Assembly (NCBI RefSeq): GCF_003970865.1
Contig: NZ_RXLZ01000029.1
Coordinates: 1-56,844 of the forward strand
DNA: 56,844 nucleotides
Direction: 5' to 3'
From: Stenotrophomonas maltophilia
Lineage (GTDB): Bacteria > Pseudomonadota > Gammaproteobacteria > Xanthomonadales > Xanthomonadaceae
The position numbers were made by a program, and so were the translations under genes. Below the pieces are notes generated by a model, which was not told the DNA's origin, did not search any database, and worked only from the letters and a program-made list of their open reading frames with translations. This document shows positions 33,941-42,567 of the stretch, in pieces (position 1 is the first letter of the stretch; every line of letters begins with the position of its first letter).

Positions 33941-36900
33941 GTGAGTCGATTTTCTACTTGGCAGTGCCGCGCAGTTGCGATACTGGTGCTGTGTGTGGGT
34001 GCGGGAACGGTCTCGGCGGTCCAGCCGTATCAGGAGTATCGCAAGCTCATCGAGTCCGCACAGAATCTGACCGCGCTGAAGGACGATCTCTTTGGTGAGA
34101 GTGTCAGCCTCTACAACGGCAAGACCGAATTTGCCGTGACCGATGTCAGCCTTCCCGGCAACAACGCACTGCCTGTGCAGATGCGGCGTCGCTTCAGCGT
34201 CGAGATGGATCTGGTGGGGGCTGGAAGCTTCAACGCCAACATCGAGGGAGTTGGTGGTTGGGAGGTGGACGTTCCCTACATTGTGGCGATGCTGCCGGGA
34301 GCCAATTCATGGGCCAATGACCGCTGTAGTGTAAATATGGTTCCGCGCGGTCCCATTACCTTCCGCCTCAACGAAGTCTGGCAAGGAAACGTCGTGCACG
34401 TGCCTGAGGGCGGCGATCGGACGATGCTGGGAATCTGGCAGAACCAGCCAGTGCCGAGTGATGGCATTGCCCGGAAGTGGACCACGTCGCAACGGGACGC
34501 GATCGATTGCATACCGATGAAGTCAGGTCTGGCTGGTGAAGGATACCGGGTCAAGACCACTGCAGGGGTGAGCTATTTCTTCGATGCTGCGTTCAGTCGT
34601 TACGGTGGGACGCTGGTGAAATCCGGCGGTCTGGGTGACCGCAGCCAGATCGCACGCATGCGGATGTATCTGATGGCAAGCCGCGTGGAGGATCGTTCCG
34701 GTAACTGGGTGCAGTACCAGTACAACGGCAATGGGCATCCTGTACGTATCTGGTCCAGCGATGGGCGCGAGATATCACTTTCCTATAATGGCTCGCTGTT
34801 GGCCTCTGTGACGGCAGCGGGGCGCACGTGGACTTATGCCTATGGGCAGGTTGAAGGGCAGAACCGCCTCAATCATGTCGCGCTGCCGGATGGAAGTGCA
34901 TGGCGCTACTCGTATTCGAGTGCGTTGAAGGCGTTCGATGATATCGCATGGGACGGCAACAGCCGCCCCGATTGCCTCGAACAGCCGCCGCCGCGCGATG
35001 GCCGGCTGATCATGACCATCCAGCATCCCTCTGGTGCGACAGGGGAGTTCAGCTTCTCCAATGGGCGCCAGTACCGAAGCGGTCTGCACGCAAGCGAGTG
35101 TGTCCGGCGAATCTCCAACTCGCAGTACTACTACGAAGTCGCTATGCCCTACTTCTTCGATGTTGTCTCGCTTTACTCGAAGAAGATCTGGGGGCCAGGG
35201 CTGTCGAAAACCCTCCATTGGCAATATGGCTATGGGGATGGATTCGAGGCGCTCTGGGGCGGGGCCGGAGGGCCGGCAATCTATCCGTGCACGAACTGCA
35301 AGCAGGAAAAGCAGGTTGCTGTAGTTAATCCTGACGGAACCCGCACGCTCTATCGCTATGGCTCGCAGTACGCACTCAATGAGGGCCGCCTGCTGGGCAG
35401 CAGCGTAGTTGATGCGACCGGAAGAACACTCAGAACATCGACATCGGTTTACATGTCGAGCGATGAAGCCAAGAGTCAACCGTTTGTTCCGCTGTATGGA
35501 ATCATCTACAGCGGTGACGAGCCCAGTACAGCCCAAGTGCGTCCAGTGGTGGCCGAAGCCATTCAGCAGGACGGCGTCCACTATCAGACCAGCATATTGT
35601 CCTTCGACGACCTGGCTCGCCCGTTGCGTGTCAACAGTTCCAGTCCTTTGGGAAACAGGACCGACGCGACCCAGTACGCGGACGACCGCAACAGGTGGAT
35701 ACTGGGGGCGACGGCGAAGATCACCAACGAGAACACTGGCGTGGTGGTTGAACAAACGGCGTTTGATGGTCTGATGCGGCCGGCCGAAGTGCGCTCCTAT
35801 GGGGCTCTGAAGCAGATACTGACCTACAACGCGGACGGAACTATTGCCACGGTTGCCGATGGTCGCGGCAACCGCACCACGCTTTCCGGCTGGAAGCGCG
35901 GCACGCCACAGCAGATCCAGTTTGCCGATGGCGCTACACAGTCGGCGGTGGTGGACGATAACGGCTGGGTCGCCAGCGTCACCGATGAAAATGGTGCGGC
36001 TACCCAGTACAGCTACGATGCAATGGGGCGCGTCGCAGCCATTGATTGGCCAGCAGGTGATAGCGTTGCCTGGGCGCGTACGACGCAGCAGTTTGCTCCC
36101 ATCAATGGTGATGAGTACGGTATTGCAGCAGGTCACTGGAGACAGGTCGTTGCGACCGGGAACTCGCGCCGCAATGTCTTCTTCGACGCCTTCTGGCGAC
36201 CGCTGCTGACGGAGGAATATGACGATTCCGCCCGTAGCACCACCCAGCGCTATCAGCGGTTCGCCTATGACGAAGCGGGAAGGCAGGTGTTCGCTTCGCA
36301 CGTTGGTGGATCCGCGTCACTGAGCACGGGTACCTGGACGGGCTACGATGCGCTGGGGAGGCAAACCTCGGTTTCGGTAGACGGTGAGACAGGGATTCTG
36401 ACCTCCCTGACCAGCTATCTGAACGGTGGTGGTTTGAAGGTGGTTGACCCGAAGGGCAACGCCACGGTGACCACATTCCAGGCCTTCGGTGCACCCTCGA
36501 CAGAGGCTCCGGTATCGATCACCCACCCTACAGGCACCTTTACCGAAATCGGGCGCGACATCTTCGGCAAGCCGCGCTCGATCGCGCGCCGCAGCCAGGA
36601 CAGCAGCACCAAAATTGTCCGCAGCTACGTGTATGACGGTAATCAGCAGCTGTGCAAGAGCATTGAGCCGGAAACCGGTGCGACGGTCATGGGTTATGAC
36701 GCAGCAGGCAATCTCGCGTGGAGTGCGGCAGGCCTGGATCTACCCAGTACCACTGCTTGCGATTCCGGGGCGGCGAGCGTGGCGGCGCGTAAGGTCGTGC
36801 GTGGGTATGATGCTCGCAATCGGCTGTCGACGTTGGGTTTCCCTGACAAGAATGGCAACCAGAGCTGGATCTATACCAAGGACGGAAGACCCGCGACCGT

Positions 36901-39199
36901 GACCACCATCAACGATGGTGGGGCCACTCAGTCGATCAACACCTTTACGTATAACAAGCGTGGTCTGTTGACGGCGGAAACATCCAGTGACAGCACGCTT
37001 GGCATACAGGCGCTCGGGTATGCCTACGACACCAATGGTGCCTTGTCCGCACTTACCTATCCGAGCGGTCGCTTCGTTGACTATGCACCCAACGCATTTG
37101 GCCAGCCCACCAAGGCGGGTAGCTTTGCATCCAGCGTCACCTACTATCCCAATGGCGGCATGAAGCAGTTCACCTATGGCAATGGCATCGTCCACACGAT
37201 GGCTCAGAACCAGCGGCAGCTGCCCACCCGCGTCACCGACAGCAAGGGAGCCCTCGATAGCACATACGAGTATGACGCGAACGGCAATGTCGCTCGTATT
37301 GTCGACAATCTGGACGCCAAGCGGACCCGGACCATGGCATACGATGGCCTGGACCGATTGATCCAGGTTACGTCGCCGTCCTTCGGGGGCGACGGTGTCT
37401 ATCGCTACACCTACGATGCTGTGGATAATCTGCGCTCGGCCAAGTTGGCTGGCGTCAAGGACCATGTCTACTGGTATGACGCCAAGAATCGATTGACCAA
37501 TGTACAGAATAGTGGAGGTGCAACCACACTTGGCCTGAGCTACGACGTGCAAGGCAATCTGTCCAATCGTAGCGGCGTAGCCTACAGCTTCGACTTCGGC
37601 AATCGTCTGCGAACCGTGGCCAGTGCCGAGCGCTATCGCTACGACGCTCACGGTCGACGCATTCTATCCACGGGGCTTGGTGAAAACTCGAACATCCGTT
37701 CGTTGTATGGCAATGATGGCGTGTTGCGTCGCCAGGAGAATGCCAGGGAAGGCCGCAATACCGAGTACATTCACCTCAACGGCAGCTTGATTGCTCAGGC
37801 TATCCAGATTGTGGCGCCGACTACACCGGTGCTGACCGCACCCGTCTTCAGCAGCAATGGTACCTATGCATTGCAATGGACAGCGGTATCCTATGCTACG
37901 CGCTATGAACTGCGTGAACAGGGCGGTTCGGGGGCTTGGGCTACTGCCTACACCGGTGTGGACCGCAGTTGGAATGTATCGGCGAAAGCAGAGGGGACCT
38001 TTGGCTACGCCGTTAGGGCCTGTCAGCAGAACAGTTGCAGTGGCTGGTCTGCTACGGCCAGCGTGGTGGTGCAGCGTGCTCCCACGGGAAAGGCCGTGGC
38101 CTCGGTGCCGGCAACTGCCTTCAACGGGAGCTATGTGGTGAGTTGGACGGAGGTGGCCGGCGCCGCCACCTATCGCTTGCAGGAGCGCGTTGGTTCGGGG
38201 GCTTGGCAGAGTGTGCAGGAAAGCGCTGTACGTAACCGTGCAGTTTCAGGTAAGGCGGCCGGCAGTTATGGTTACCGCGTCTATGGTTGCAATCCGGCTG
38301 GATGCGGTCCTGAATCAGCCATCGCTTCGACCACGGTGATCTATCCACCCGCTGCGGCTACATCAATCACTGTTCCGGCACAAAGCCTCAATGGCAGCTA
38401 CACGATTTCATGGGGCAGCGTTGCAGGCGCAGCCCGCTATTCGCTTGAGGAGAACGTCAATGGCAGCGCATGGAAAGCCGTGGCTTCGGTCAGCAGTACA
38501 AGCCAGGCGTTCAGTGGCAAGGGGACCGGAAGCTATGGATATCGGGTTCGCGCGGGCAACGATGCTGGCTGGGGCGTCTACTCGGCTTCCGCTGTCGTTT
38601 CTGTAATCCGACCGCCGGCCTCTCCCGTGATCAGCGCGCCAGCAGCGACGGCATCAGGTACTGCCGTGGTGAGTTGGAGTGCTGTTTCCATGGCAATCAA
38701 CTACATGCTTGAAGAGCGTATCAACAGTGGCGCTTGGTCACTGGTCCAGAACGATGGATCGACACAGTCGAATCGCAGCGGTCTTGGCTATGGGGTCTAC
38801 GGCTACAGGGTCAAGGCCTGCAATGTCTCGGGTTGCAGCGGGTACTCTGCGGTTGCCAGCATCAACTCCACACCGCCGCCGGCGACCCCGAAGATTACCC
38901 ACTCGCTGCAGACCACGTGGCGACTCAAGCGTCTACGACAACAGCGTTGTGAGGTTACATGGACCGCCAGCGCGGGCGCAGCCAGCTATCAGTTGCAAGT
39001 GCCTGGCGGTATGAAGCAGTACGACGGTCCCGCGACCGAAGTGTCGTCCAACGTCTCCTCATCAGCCTATTGCGCGCCTTCGCATGTCGTGCGGGCCTGC
39101 AACGCGAGTGGATGTTCTGCGTGGTCTGACCCGCCGTACGCACAGCCCATCTACGACCTGGGCGATCTGGATGAAGACGGCGGCGGGGTGCCGCGGTGA
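33941..39199 (+). CDS. Secreted RHS/YD-repeat protein with C-terminal FN3-like array
   Basis: A 1752-residue exported protein. A signal peptide (ending TVSA) is followed by an N-terminal region, then many YD repeats up to about residue 1285 (for example YSYDAMGRVAAIDWP, YEYDANGNVARIVD, YRYDAHGRRILST). These build the beta-cocoon shell of RHS toxins. Residues ~1290-1740 are about five FN3-like repeats of ~90 residues, each with a SW or QW, a Y-x-L-x-E and a YGYRV segment. The protein ends without the RHS core motif; that lies in the next gene. Start is GTG, with GAGGGG ahead. Genes here look richer in A/T than their neighbours, suggesting transfer. It overlaps the next gene by one base (TGATG). 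Confidence 0.9.
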   Translation: MSRFSTWQCRAVAILVLCVGAGTVSAVQPYQEYRKLIESAQNLTALKDDLFGESVSLYNGKTEFAVTDVSLPGNNALPVQMRRRFSVEMDLVGAGSFNANIEGVGGWEVDVPYIVAMLPGANSWANDRCSVNMVPRGPITFRLNEVWQGNVVHVPEGGDRTMLGIWQNQPVPSDGIARKWTTSQRDAIDCIPMKSGLAGEGYRVKTTAGVSYFFDAAFSRYGGTLVKSGGLGDRSQIARMRMYLMASRVEDRSGNWVQYQYNGNGHPVRIWSSDGREISLSYNGSLLASVTAAGRTWTYAYGQVEGQNRLNHVALPDGSAWRYSYSSALKAFDDIAWDGNSRPDCLEQPPPRDGRLIMTIQHPSGATGEFSFSNGRQYRSGLHASECVRRISNSQYYYEVAMPYFFDVVSLYSKKIWGPGLSKTLHWQYGYGDGFEALWGGAGGPAIYPCTNCKQEKQVAVVNPDGTRTLYRYGSQYALNEGRLLGSSVVDATGRTLRTSTSVYMSSDEAKSQPFVPLYGIIYSGDEPSTAQVRPVVAEAIQQDGVHYQTSILSFDDLARPLRVNSSSPLGNRTDATQYADDRNRWILGATAKITNENTGVVVEQTAFDGLMRPAEVRSYGALKQILTYNADGTIATVADGRGNRTTLSGWKRGTPQQIQFADGATQSAVVDDNGWVASVTDENGAATQYSYDAMGRVAAIDWPAGDSVAWARTTQQFAPINGDEYGIAAGHWRQVVATGNSRRNVFFDAFWRPLLTEEYDDSARSTTQRYQRFAYDEAGRQVFASHVGGSASLSTGTWTGYDALGRQTSVSVDGETGILTSLTSYLNGGGLKVVDPKGNATVTTFQAFGAPSTEAPVSITHPTGTFTEIGRDIFGKPRSIARRSQDSSTKIVRSYVYDGNQQLCKSIEPETGATVMGYDAAGNLAWSAAGLDLPSTTACDSGAASVAARKVVRGYDARNRLSTLGFPDKNGNQSWIYTKDGRPATVTTINDGGATQSINTFTYNKRGLLTAETSSDSTLGIQALGYAYDTNGALSALTYPSGRFVDYAPNAFGQPTKAGSFASSVTYYPNGGMKQFTYGNGIVHTMAQNQRQLPTRVTDSKGALDSTYEYDANGNVARIVDNLDAKRTRTMAYDGLDRLIQVTSPSFGGDGVYRYTYDAVDNLRSAKLAGVKDHVYWYDAKNRLTNVQNSGGATTLGLSYDVQGNLSNRSGVAYSFDFGNRLRTVASAERYRYDAHGRRILSTGLGENSNIRSLYGNDGVLRRQENAREGRNTEYIHLNGSLIAQAIQIVAPTTPVLTAPVFSSNGTYALQWTAVSYATRYELREQGGSGAWATAYTGVDRSWNVSAKAEGTFGYAVRACQQNSCSGWSATASVVVQRAPTGKAVASVPATAFNGSYVVSWTEVAGAATYRLQERVGSGAWQSVQESAVRNRAVSGKAAGSYGYRVYGCNPAGCGPESAIASTTVIYPPAAATSITVPAQSLNGSYTISWGSVAGAARYSLEENVNGSAWKAVASVSSTSQAFSGKGTGSYGYRVRAGNDAGWGVYSASAVVSVIRPPASPVISAPAATASGTAVVSWSAVSMAINYMLEERINSGAWSLVQNDGSTQSNRSGLGYGVYGYRVKACNVSGCSGYSAVASINSTPPPATPKITHSLQTTWRLKRLRQQRCEVTWTASAGAASYQLQVPGGMKQYDGPATEVSSNVSSSAYCAPSHVVRACNASGCSAWSDPPYAQPIYDLGDLDEDGGGVPR

Positions 39200-39618
39200 T
39201 GAGGCGCAATGGAATGAAGATATTTGCTTCGTGTTTTATGTGGCTTGGCCTGATCCTGAGCGGACAAGTCGCTGCGCAGGAAATCATCCAGTACGTGCAT
39301 ACCGATGCGCTGGGCTCCCCAGTTGCCATTTCCGATGCGAGCGGCGCGATCATCGAGCGCACTGTGTACGAGCCCTATGGTGCGGTCGTAGGTGACGCGA
39401 AGGGAGACCTTCCGGGGTTCACAGGGCATGTGTCGGACTCGGCGACAGGGCTGACGTACATGCAGCAGCGGTACTATGATCCGTTGATCGGGATATTCCT
39501 ATCGACAGATCCGGTCGACGTGGGCTTGAACAACGGGGCGCTGTTTAACCGATACATGTATTCGGCGTTGAATCCCTATACTTTCTTTGATCCAGATGGT
39601 CGCTGTACTGGGTCTTGA
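39199..39618 (+). CDS. Secreted RHS-core fragment (separately encoded)
   Basis: A 139-residue protein with its own signal peptide (MKIFASCFMWLGLILSGQVA after a five-residue leader). The mature part is the RHS-associated core: YVHTDALGSPVAISDASGAI, then YEPYGAVVG, YMQQRYYDP and a final FFDPDG. In usual RHS proteins this follows the YD repeats in the same chain and precedes a variable toxin. Here it is a separate gene overlapping the large RHS gene by one base. It stops at TGA nine codons after FFDPDG, but the same frame continues with typical sequence (see the next entry), so it is probably truncated by a nonsense mutation. Start could also be 39214. Confidence 0.85.
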   Translation: MRRNGMKIFASCFMWLGLILSGQVAAQEIIQYVHTDALGSPVAISDASGAIIERTVYEPYGAVVGDAKGDLPGFTGHVSDSATGLTYMQQRYYDPLIGIFLSTDPVDVGLNNGALFNRYMYSALNPYTFFDPDGRCTGS

Positions 39619-40219
39619 ATCACGAATAGCGATGGTACATGTAAGAGTACAGGTGGGAGTACGACGGTCACTGGGCCTGCATCATCTGAATCGCCGATTC
39701 CGAGGGCGCCATCCTCAGGTTCATCTCCGGGCGTAGCATCTGGAGGAGAATCAAATTCCAGCTGGCAGGAGATGAAATCGCGTCTTGGCTTGTCGGGAGA
39801 TCTGACAAAGAATGGAAACATCTTTGATATCGGCGCCCTCTTCCATGATATCGCGATACCTGCAATGTACTCGCGAGGTGGTGGAGGGCTGGCTTCTGCT
39901 CCTGTTGCAATTCCAATGCTTGCTCGATTCAACTTTGCGGTACGAACAGGGCATGTATTTAGAAGCGTCACGGGACATGTAAACCCCGGCACACTGTGCT
40001 TCACAGATGAGATTTGTTGGCCTTTTTCAGCGTGTTAGCTCAAACCCAGCGAACCTAAGGGTGGATGCCGTTGTCGCGCGGCTAATGACGCAAGTTGCAG
40101 CCTCGGTCGGCGTCAGTACGTACACTCAGACGATGAGAGGAGGGGCGCAGGTTTGGGTTCATGTGCGGAACGGTGAGATAGTCAATGCAGGCGTTAATGT
40201 CGCCGGAAAGGTGAGATGA
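39619..40219 (+). pseudogene. Decayed C-terminal toxin tip of the RHS core gene
   Basis: The frame of the RHS core gene stays open after the TGA at 39616-39618 and runs to 40036. It gives a Ser/Pro/Gly linker and then a folded-looking domain (SWQEMKSRLGLSGDL, TGHVFRSVTGHVNPGTL). At about 39995-39997 a single extra T seems to shift the frame. Removing it joins GHVNPGTL to ASQMRFVGLFQ and on to VWVHVRNGEIVNAGVNVAGK, ending at 40219 directly over the start of the next gene. The ending looks like a toxin domain, but I cannot name its activity. Two lesions suggest a lost effector, unless they are assembly errors. Confidence 0.75.
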
Positions 40220-40722
40220 TGATTGATTCTGATGAATTGGCTGATGTGGCGAAAACTATTGCTTGGTATAAGAGCAATTTCTTCGAAGGTTGTGAAGAGG
40301 GCTTTGTTGCAGACTTTATGGTTTTTTGTTGGCAGGCGGTTGATCCCGGTCGCGTCGCTTTCCTGGATTTGGATGACGAAACTGTAGATGCATGCGCCAA
40401 TATGCTCTCTGAGCTGAAGCTCTTTGTTGATGAGAAACGCGGGAAATGGGGGGTTTCTGCTTTCTGGAGGCGCTACATCGATTGGGCGGATTACGCCATA
40501 GATTTTCCGCTTGATGAGTGCAGGCGATTCATGCGAGAGACTGTTGGTTATCTTGAGCCCTCATTTTTCGTATTTACGGCCACCGGTGGTGCCGAGATGA
40601 GGTCCGAGGCAATGGCGATTTTTGCCGAGTACTCACAGTCCGGCAAGGCGCGGGCTACCTATGTTAGATCGGTAATTGAAAGCCGGTTGGCGACTGAATC
40701 ATTCTATCGACGATCCCTTTGA
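40216..40722 (+). CDS. Putative immunity protein of the RHS tip
   Basis: A ~168-residue acidic cytoplasmic protein with no signal peptide and no domain I recognise. Its ATG overlaps the toxin-tip stop by four bases (ATGA), and GGAAAGGTGAG lies before it. Position, size, acidity and A/T-rich codons (25 of 60 bases are G/C in 40261-40320) fit an immunity gene that arrived with its toxin. The reading frame is intact, unlike the toxin. The assignment rests on position only. Confidence 0.6.
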   Translation: MMIDSDELADVAKTIAWYKSNFFEGCEEGFVADFMVFCWQAVDPGRVAFLDLDDETVDACANMLSELKLFVDEKRGKWGVSAFWRRYIDWADYAIDFPLDECRRFMRETVGYLEPSFFVFTATGGAEMRSEAMAIFAEYSQSGKARATYVRSVIESRLATESFYRRSL

Positions 40723-40816
40723 TTCTCTCCGTCGCGAAATACGAGGCACTGCCGCTCTGGTCGTCGTTCGGCTTTTGGTCAGGGGAAAGCCAATATCCAT
40801 GGTCCGCTCGGTCGAT

Positions 40817-40839
40817 GTCGCCGGGCATGGCCCGGCGAC
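40817..40839. repeat. GTCGCCGGGC inverted repeat
   Basis: GTCGCCGGGC and GCCCGGCGAC form a perfect 10-base stem around ATG. It lies in the gap between the immunity-type gene and the convergent lipoprotein gene, and belongs to the CGCCGGGC family also seen near 19330 and 30484. Confidence 0.75.
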
Positions 40840-40863
40840 CACAGCATCGCGACGCTCAACGCC

Positions 40864-41547
40864 TTACGGCGTCGCCGGCACCACCTGCTGGCCAATGAAG
40901 TTGCGCTTGGCGTCGAAGTCGTAGGCGATCTGCAACTGCCCCACATCCGGGCAGGCGTGGCAGTCGCGCAGCGGTGTGCGGTACAGCAGGCGGATGCCGC
41001 CGTTCTCCAACGGCGAGGCGCCGGCCGACTGCGCCGGTGCGAACGGCGTGGCTTGCGGGTTGGCCTTCAGCAGCTCCTGCACAGTGGGGTCGGCACGCAG
41101 GGTGTCGTCCAACTGCACGGCATCCACATCGATGCGCTTGCCGCTGGCATCGACCAGGCGGGTGCCCTCATTGGTGTTGGCGCGGAACGGATACTCGACC
41201 GTGGCAATGCCCAGTCCTTCGTTCTCGTGCCATGCGGTCACATAGGCCAGCTCGCCGCCGGTGGACAACTGCTCGGCGGCAGTGATGGCCTCGGCACTGG
41301 CGCCGCCGGCGCGCATCGCGTCGCGAAGGCAATCCCGGGTGGCCGCATTCTCCCCCTGGCGGCAGGCGTTGAGGTCGCCATCCCAGACCACCGCCTCGCT
41401 CCAGCGCATCTTGCCGTCGGCGGCGGCCTTCTCCGCACTGGGCGCGTCACCGGCGGGCGGCTCCTTTCCGGGTTCCGGCGAACGGCCCTGGCAGGCGGTC
41501 AGCAGGACAAGCCCCAGGGCAGGCAGCAACAGGCGGGAACGGCGCAT
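40864..41547 (-). CDS. Lipoprotein of unknown function
   Basis: A 227-residue protein with a lipoprotein signal peptide; the lipobox is LLTAC, with the modified Cys at residue 19. The mature part has a Pro/Gly/Ala-rich linker and then a globular region with paired cysteines (CRQGENAATRDC; CHACPDVG). I recognise no named domain. It is single and is flanked by repeats and a divergent SDR gene. Confidence 0.75.
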   Translation of the reverse strand: MRRSRLLLPALGLVLLTACQGRSPEPGKEPPAGDAPSAEKAAADGKMRWSEAVVWDGDLNACRQGENAATRDCLRDAMRAGGASAEAITAAEQLSTGGELAYVTAWHENEGLGIATVEYPFRANTNEGTRLVDASGKRIDVDAVQLDDTLRADPTVQELLKANPQATPFAPAQSAGASPLENGGIRLLYRTPLRDCHACPDVGQLQIAYDFDAKRNFIGQQVVPATP

Positions 41548-41655
41548 GGCGTGGACCTCGTGCGTTGTCTGGAGGCCCGAGTATCGTCAAGGGCGGGTGA
41601 ACTCCGCGTCGGCGCGGCATACTAGCGGCTCATTGCATACGCTGGAGTGTGGAAC

Positions 41656-42474
41656 GTGGGCAGTCTGCAGGGCAAAACCCTTTTCATCACCGGTGCCTCG
41701 CGTGGCATCGGCCTGGCCATCGCACTGCGCGCTGCGCGCGACGGCGCCAATGTGGCCATTGCGGCCAAGTCGTCGGTGCCGAATCCGAAGCTGCCGGGCA
41801 CCATCCATACCGCAGCCGAAGCGGTAACAGCCGCGGGCGGCCAGGGCCTGGCCCTGAAGTGCGACATCCGCGAGGAAGAGCAGGTGCAGGCGGCGGTGGC
41901 GGCCACGGTCGATACCTTCGGTGGCATCGACATCCTGATCAACAACGCCAGCGCGATCTGGTTGCGCGGCACGCTGGATACGCCGATGAAGCGTTTCGAC
42001 CTGATGCAGCAGGTCAATTCGCGCGGCAGCTTCCTGTGCGCGCAGGCCTGCCTGCCGTACCTGCTGCAGGCGCCGAACCCGCACATCCTGACCCTGGCGC
42101 CGCCGCCGAGCCTGGAGCCGAAGTGGTGGGCACCGCACACCGGCTACACGCTGGCGAAGATGGGCATGAGCTTCGTCACCCTGGGCCTGGCTGCGGAATT
42201 CGGTCCGCAGGGCGTAGCAGTGAATGCGCTGTGGCCGCGTACGGTCATCGCCACCGATGCGATCAACATGATTCCGGGCGTGGATGCGGCCGGCTGCCGC
42301 ACGCCGCAGATCATGGCCGATGCCGCGCATGCGGTGCTGGTGCGCGAAGCGGCAGGCTTCCACGGCCAGTTCCTGATCGACGATGAAGTGCTGGCGCAGG
42401 CCGGTATCACCGATCTTTCGGGCTACGCGGTGGATCCGTCGCGTCCGTTGTTGCCGGATCTGTTCCTGGATTGA
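41656..42474 (+). CDS. Short-chain dehydrogenase/reductase (HSDL2-like)
   Basis: A ~272-residue NAD(P)-dependent oxidoreductase. TGASRGIG (about residue 12-19) is the cofactor loop, NNAS follows the fourth strand, and YTLAK is the catalytic Tyr-Lys pair. HSDL2-like relatives usually read SPP twelve or so residues before the Tyr; this protein reads APPPS, so the usual catalytic Ser may be displaced. GTG at 41656 is preferred, with GGAG eight bases ahead; GTG at 41647 is the alternative. Its substrate is unknown, though relatives act on fatty-acid derivatives. Confidence 0.88.
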   Translation: MGSLQGKTLFITGASRGIGLAIALRAARDGANVAIAAKSSVPNPKLPGTIHTAAEAVTAAGGQGLALKCDIREEEQVQAAVAATVDTFGGIDILINNASAIWLRGTLDTPMKRFDLMQQVNSRGSFLCAQACLPYLLQAPNPHILTLAPPPSLEPKWWAPHTGYTLAKMGMSFVTLGLAAEFGPQGVAVNALWPRTVIATDAINMIPGVDAAGCRTPQIMADAAHAVLVREAAGFHGQFLIDDEVLAQAGITDLSGYAVDPSRPLLPDLFLD

Positions 42475-42567
42475 TCGCGCGTCGCCGGAAGAGGCCGAGG
42501 GCTGCGACCCTCGGCCTGCTGCGCTAGAATGCGCGGCTGTAATCGTTTTCAACAGGGATGTGAACTC

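Noticed and set aside
39616..39618. TGA read as selenocysteine
   Set aside because: No SECIS-like hairpin is evident and the position lies in a linker after DPDG, where Sec has no role; a nonsense mutation is simpler.
39985..40010. Programmed ribosomal frameshift in the toxin tip
   Set aside because: No slippery heptamer or following pseudoknot is seen; a single extra T explains the shift.
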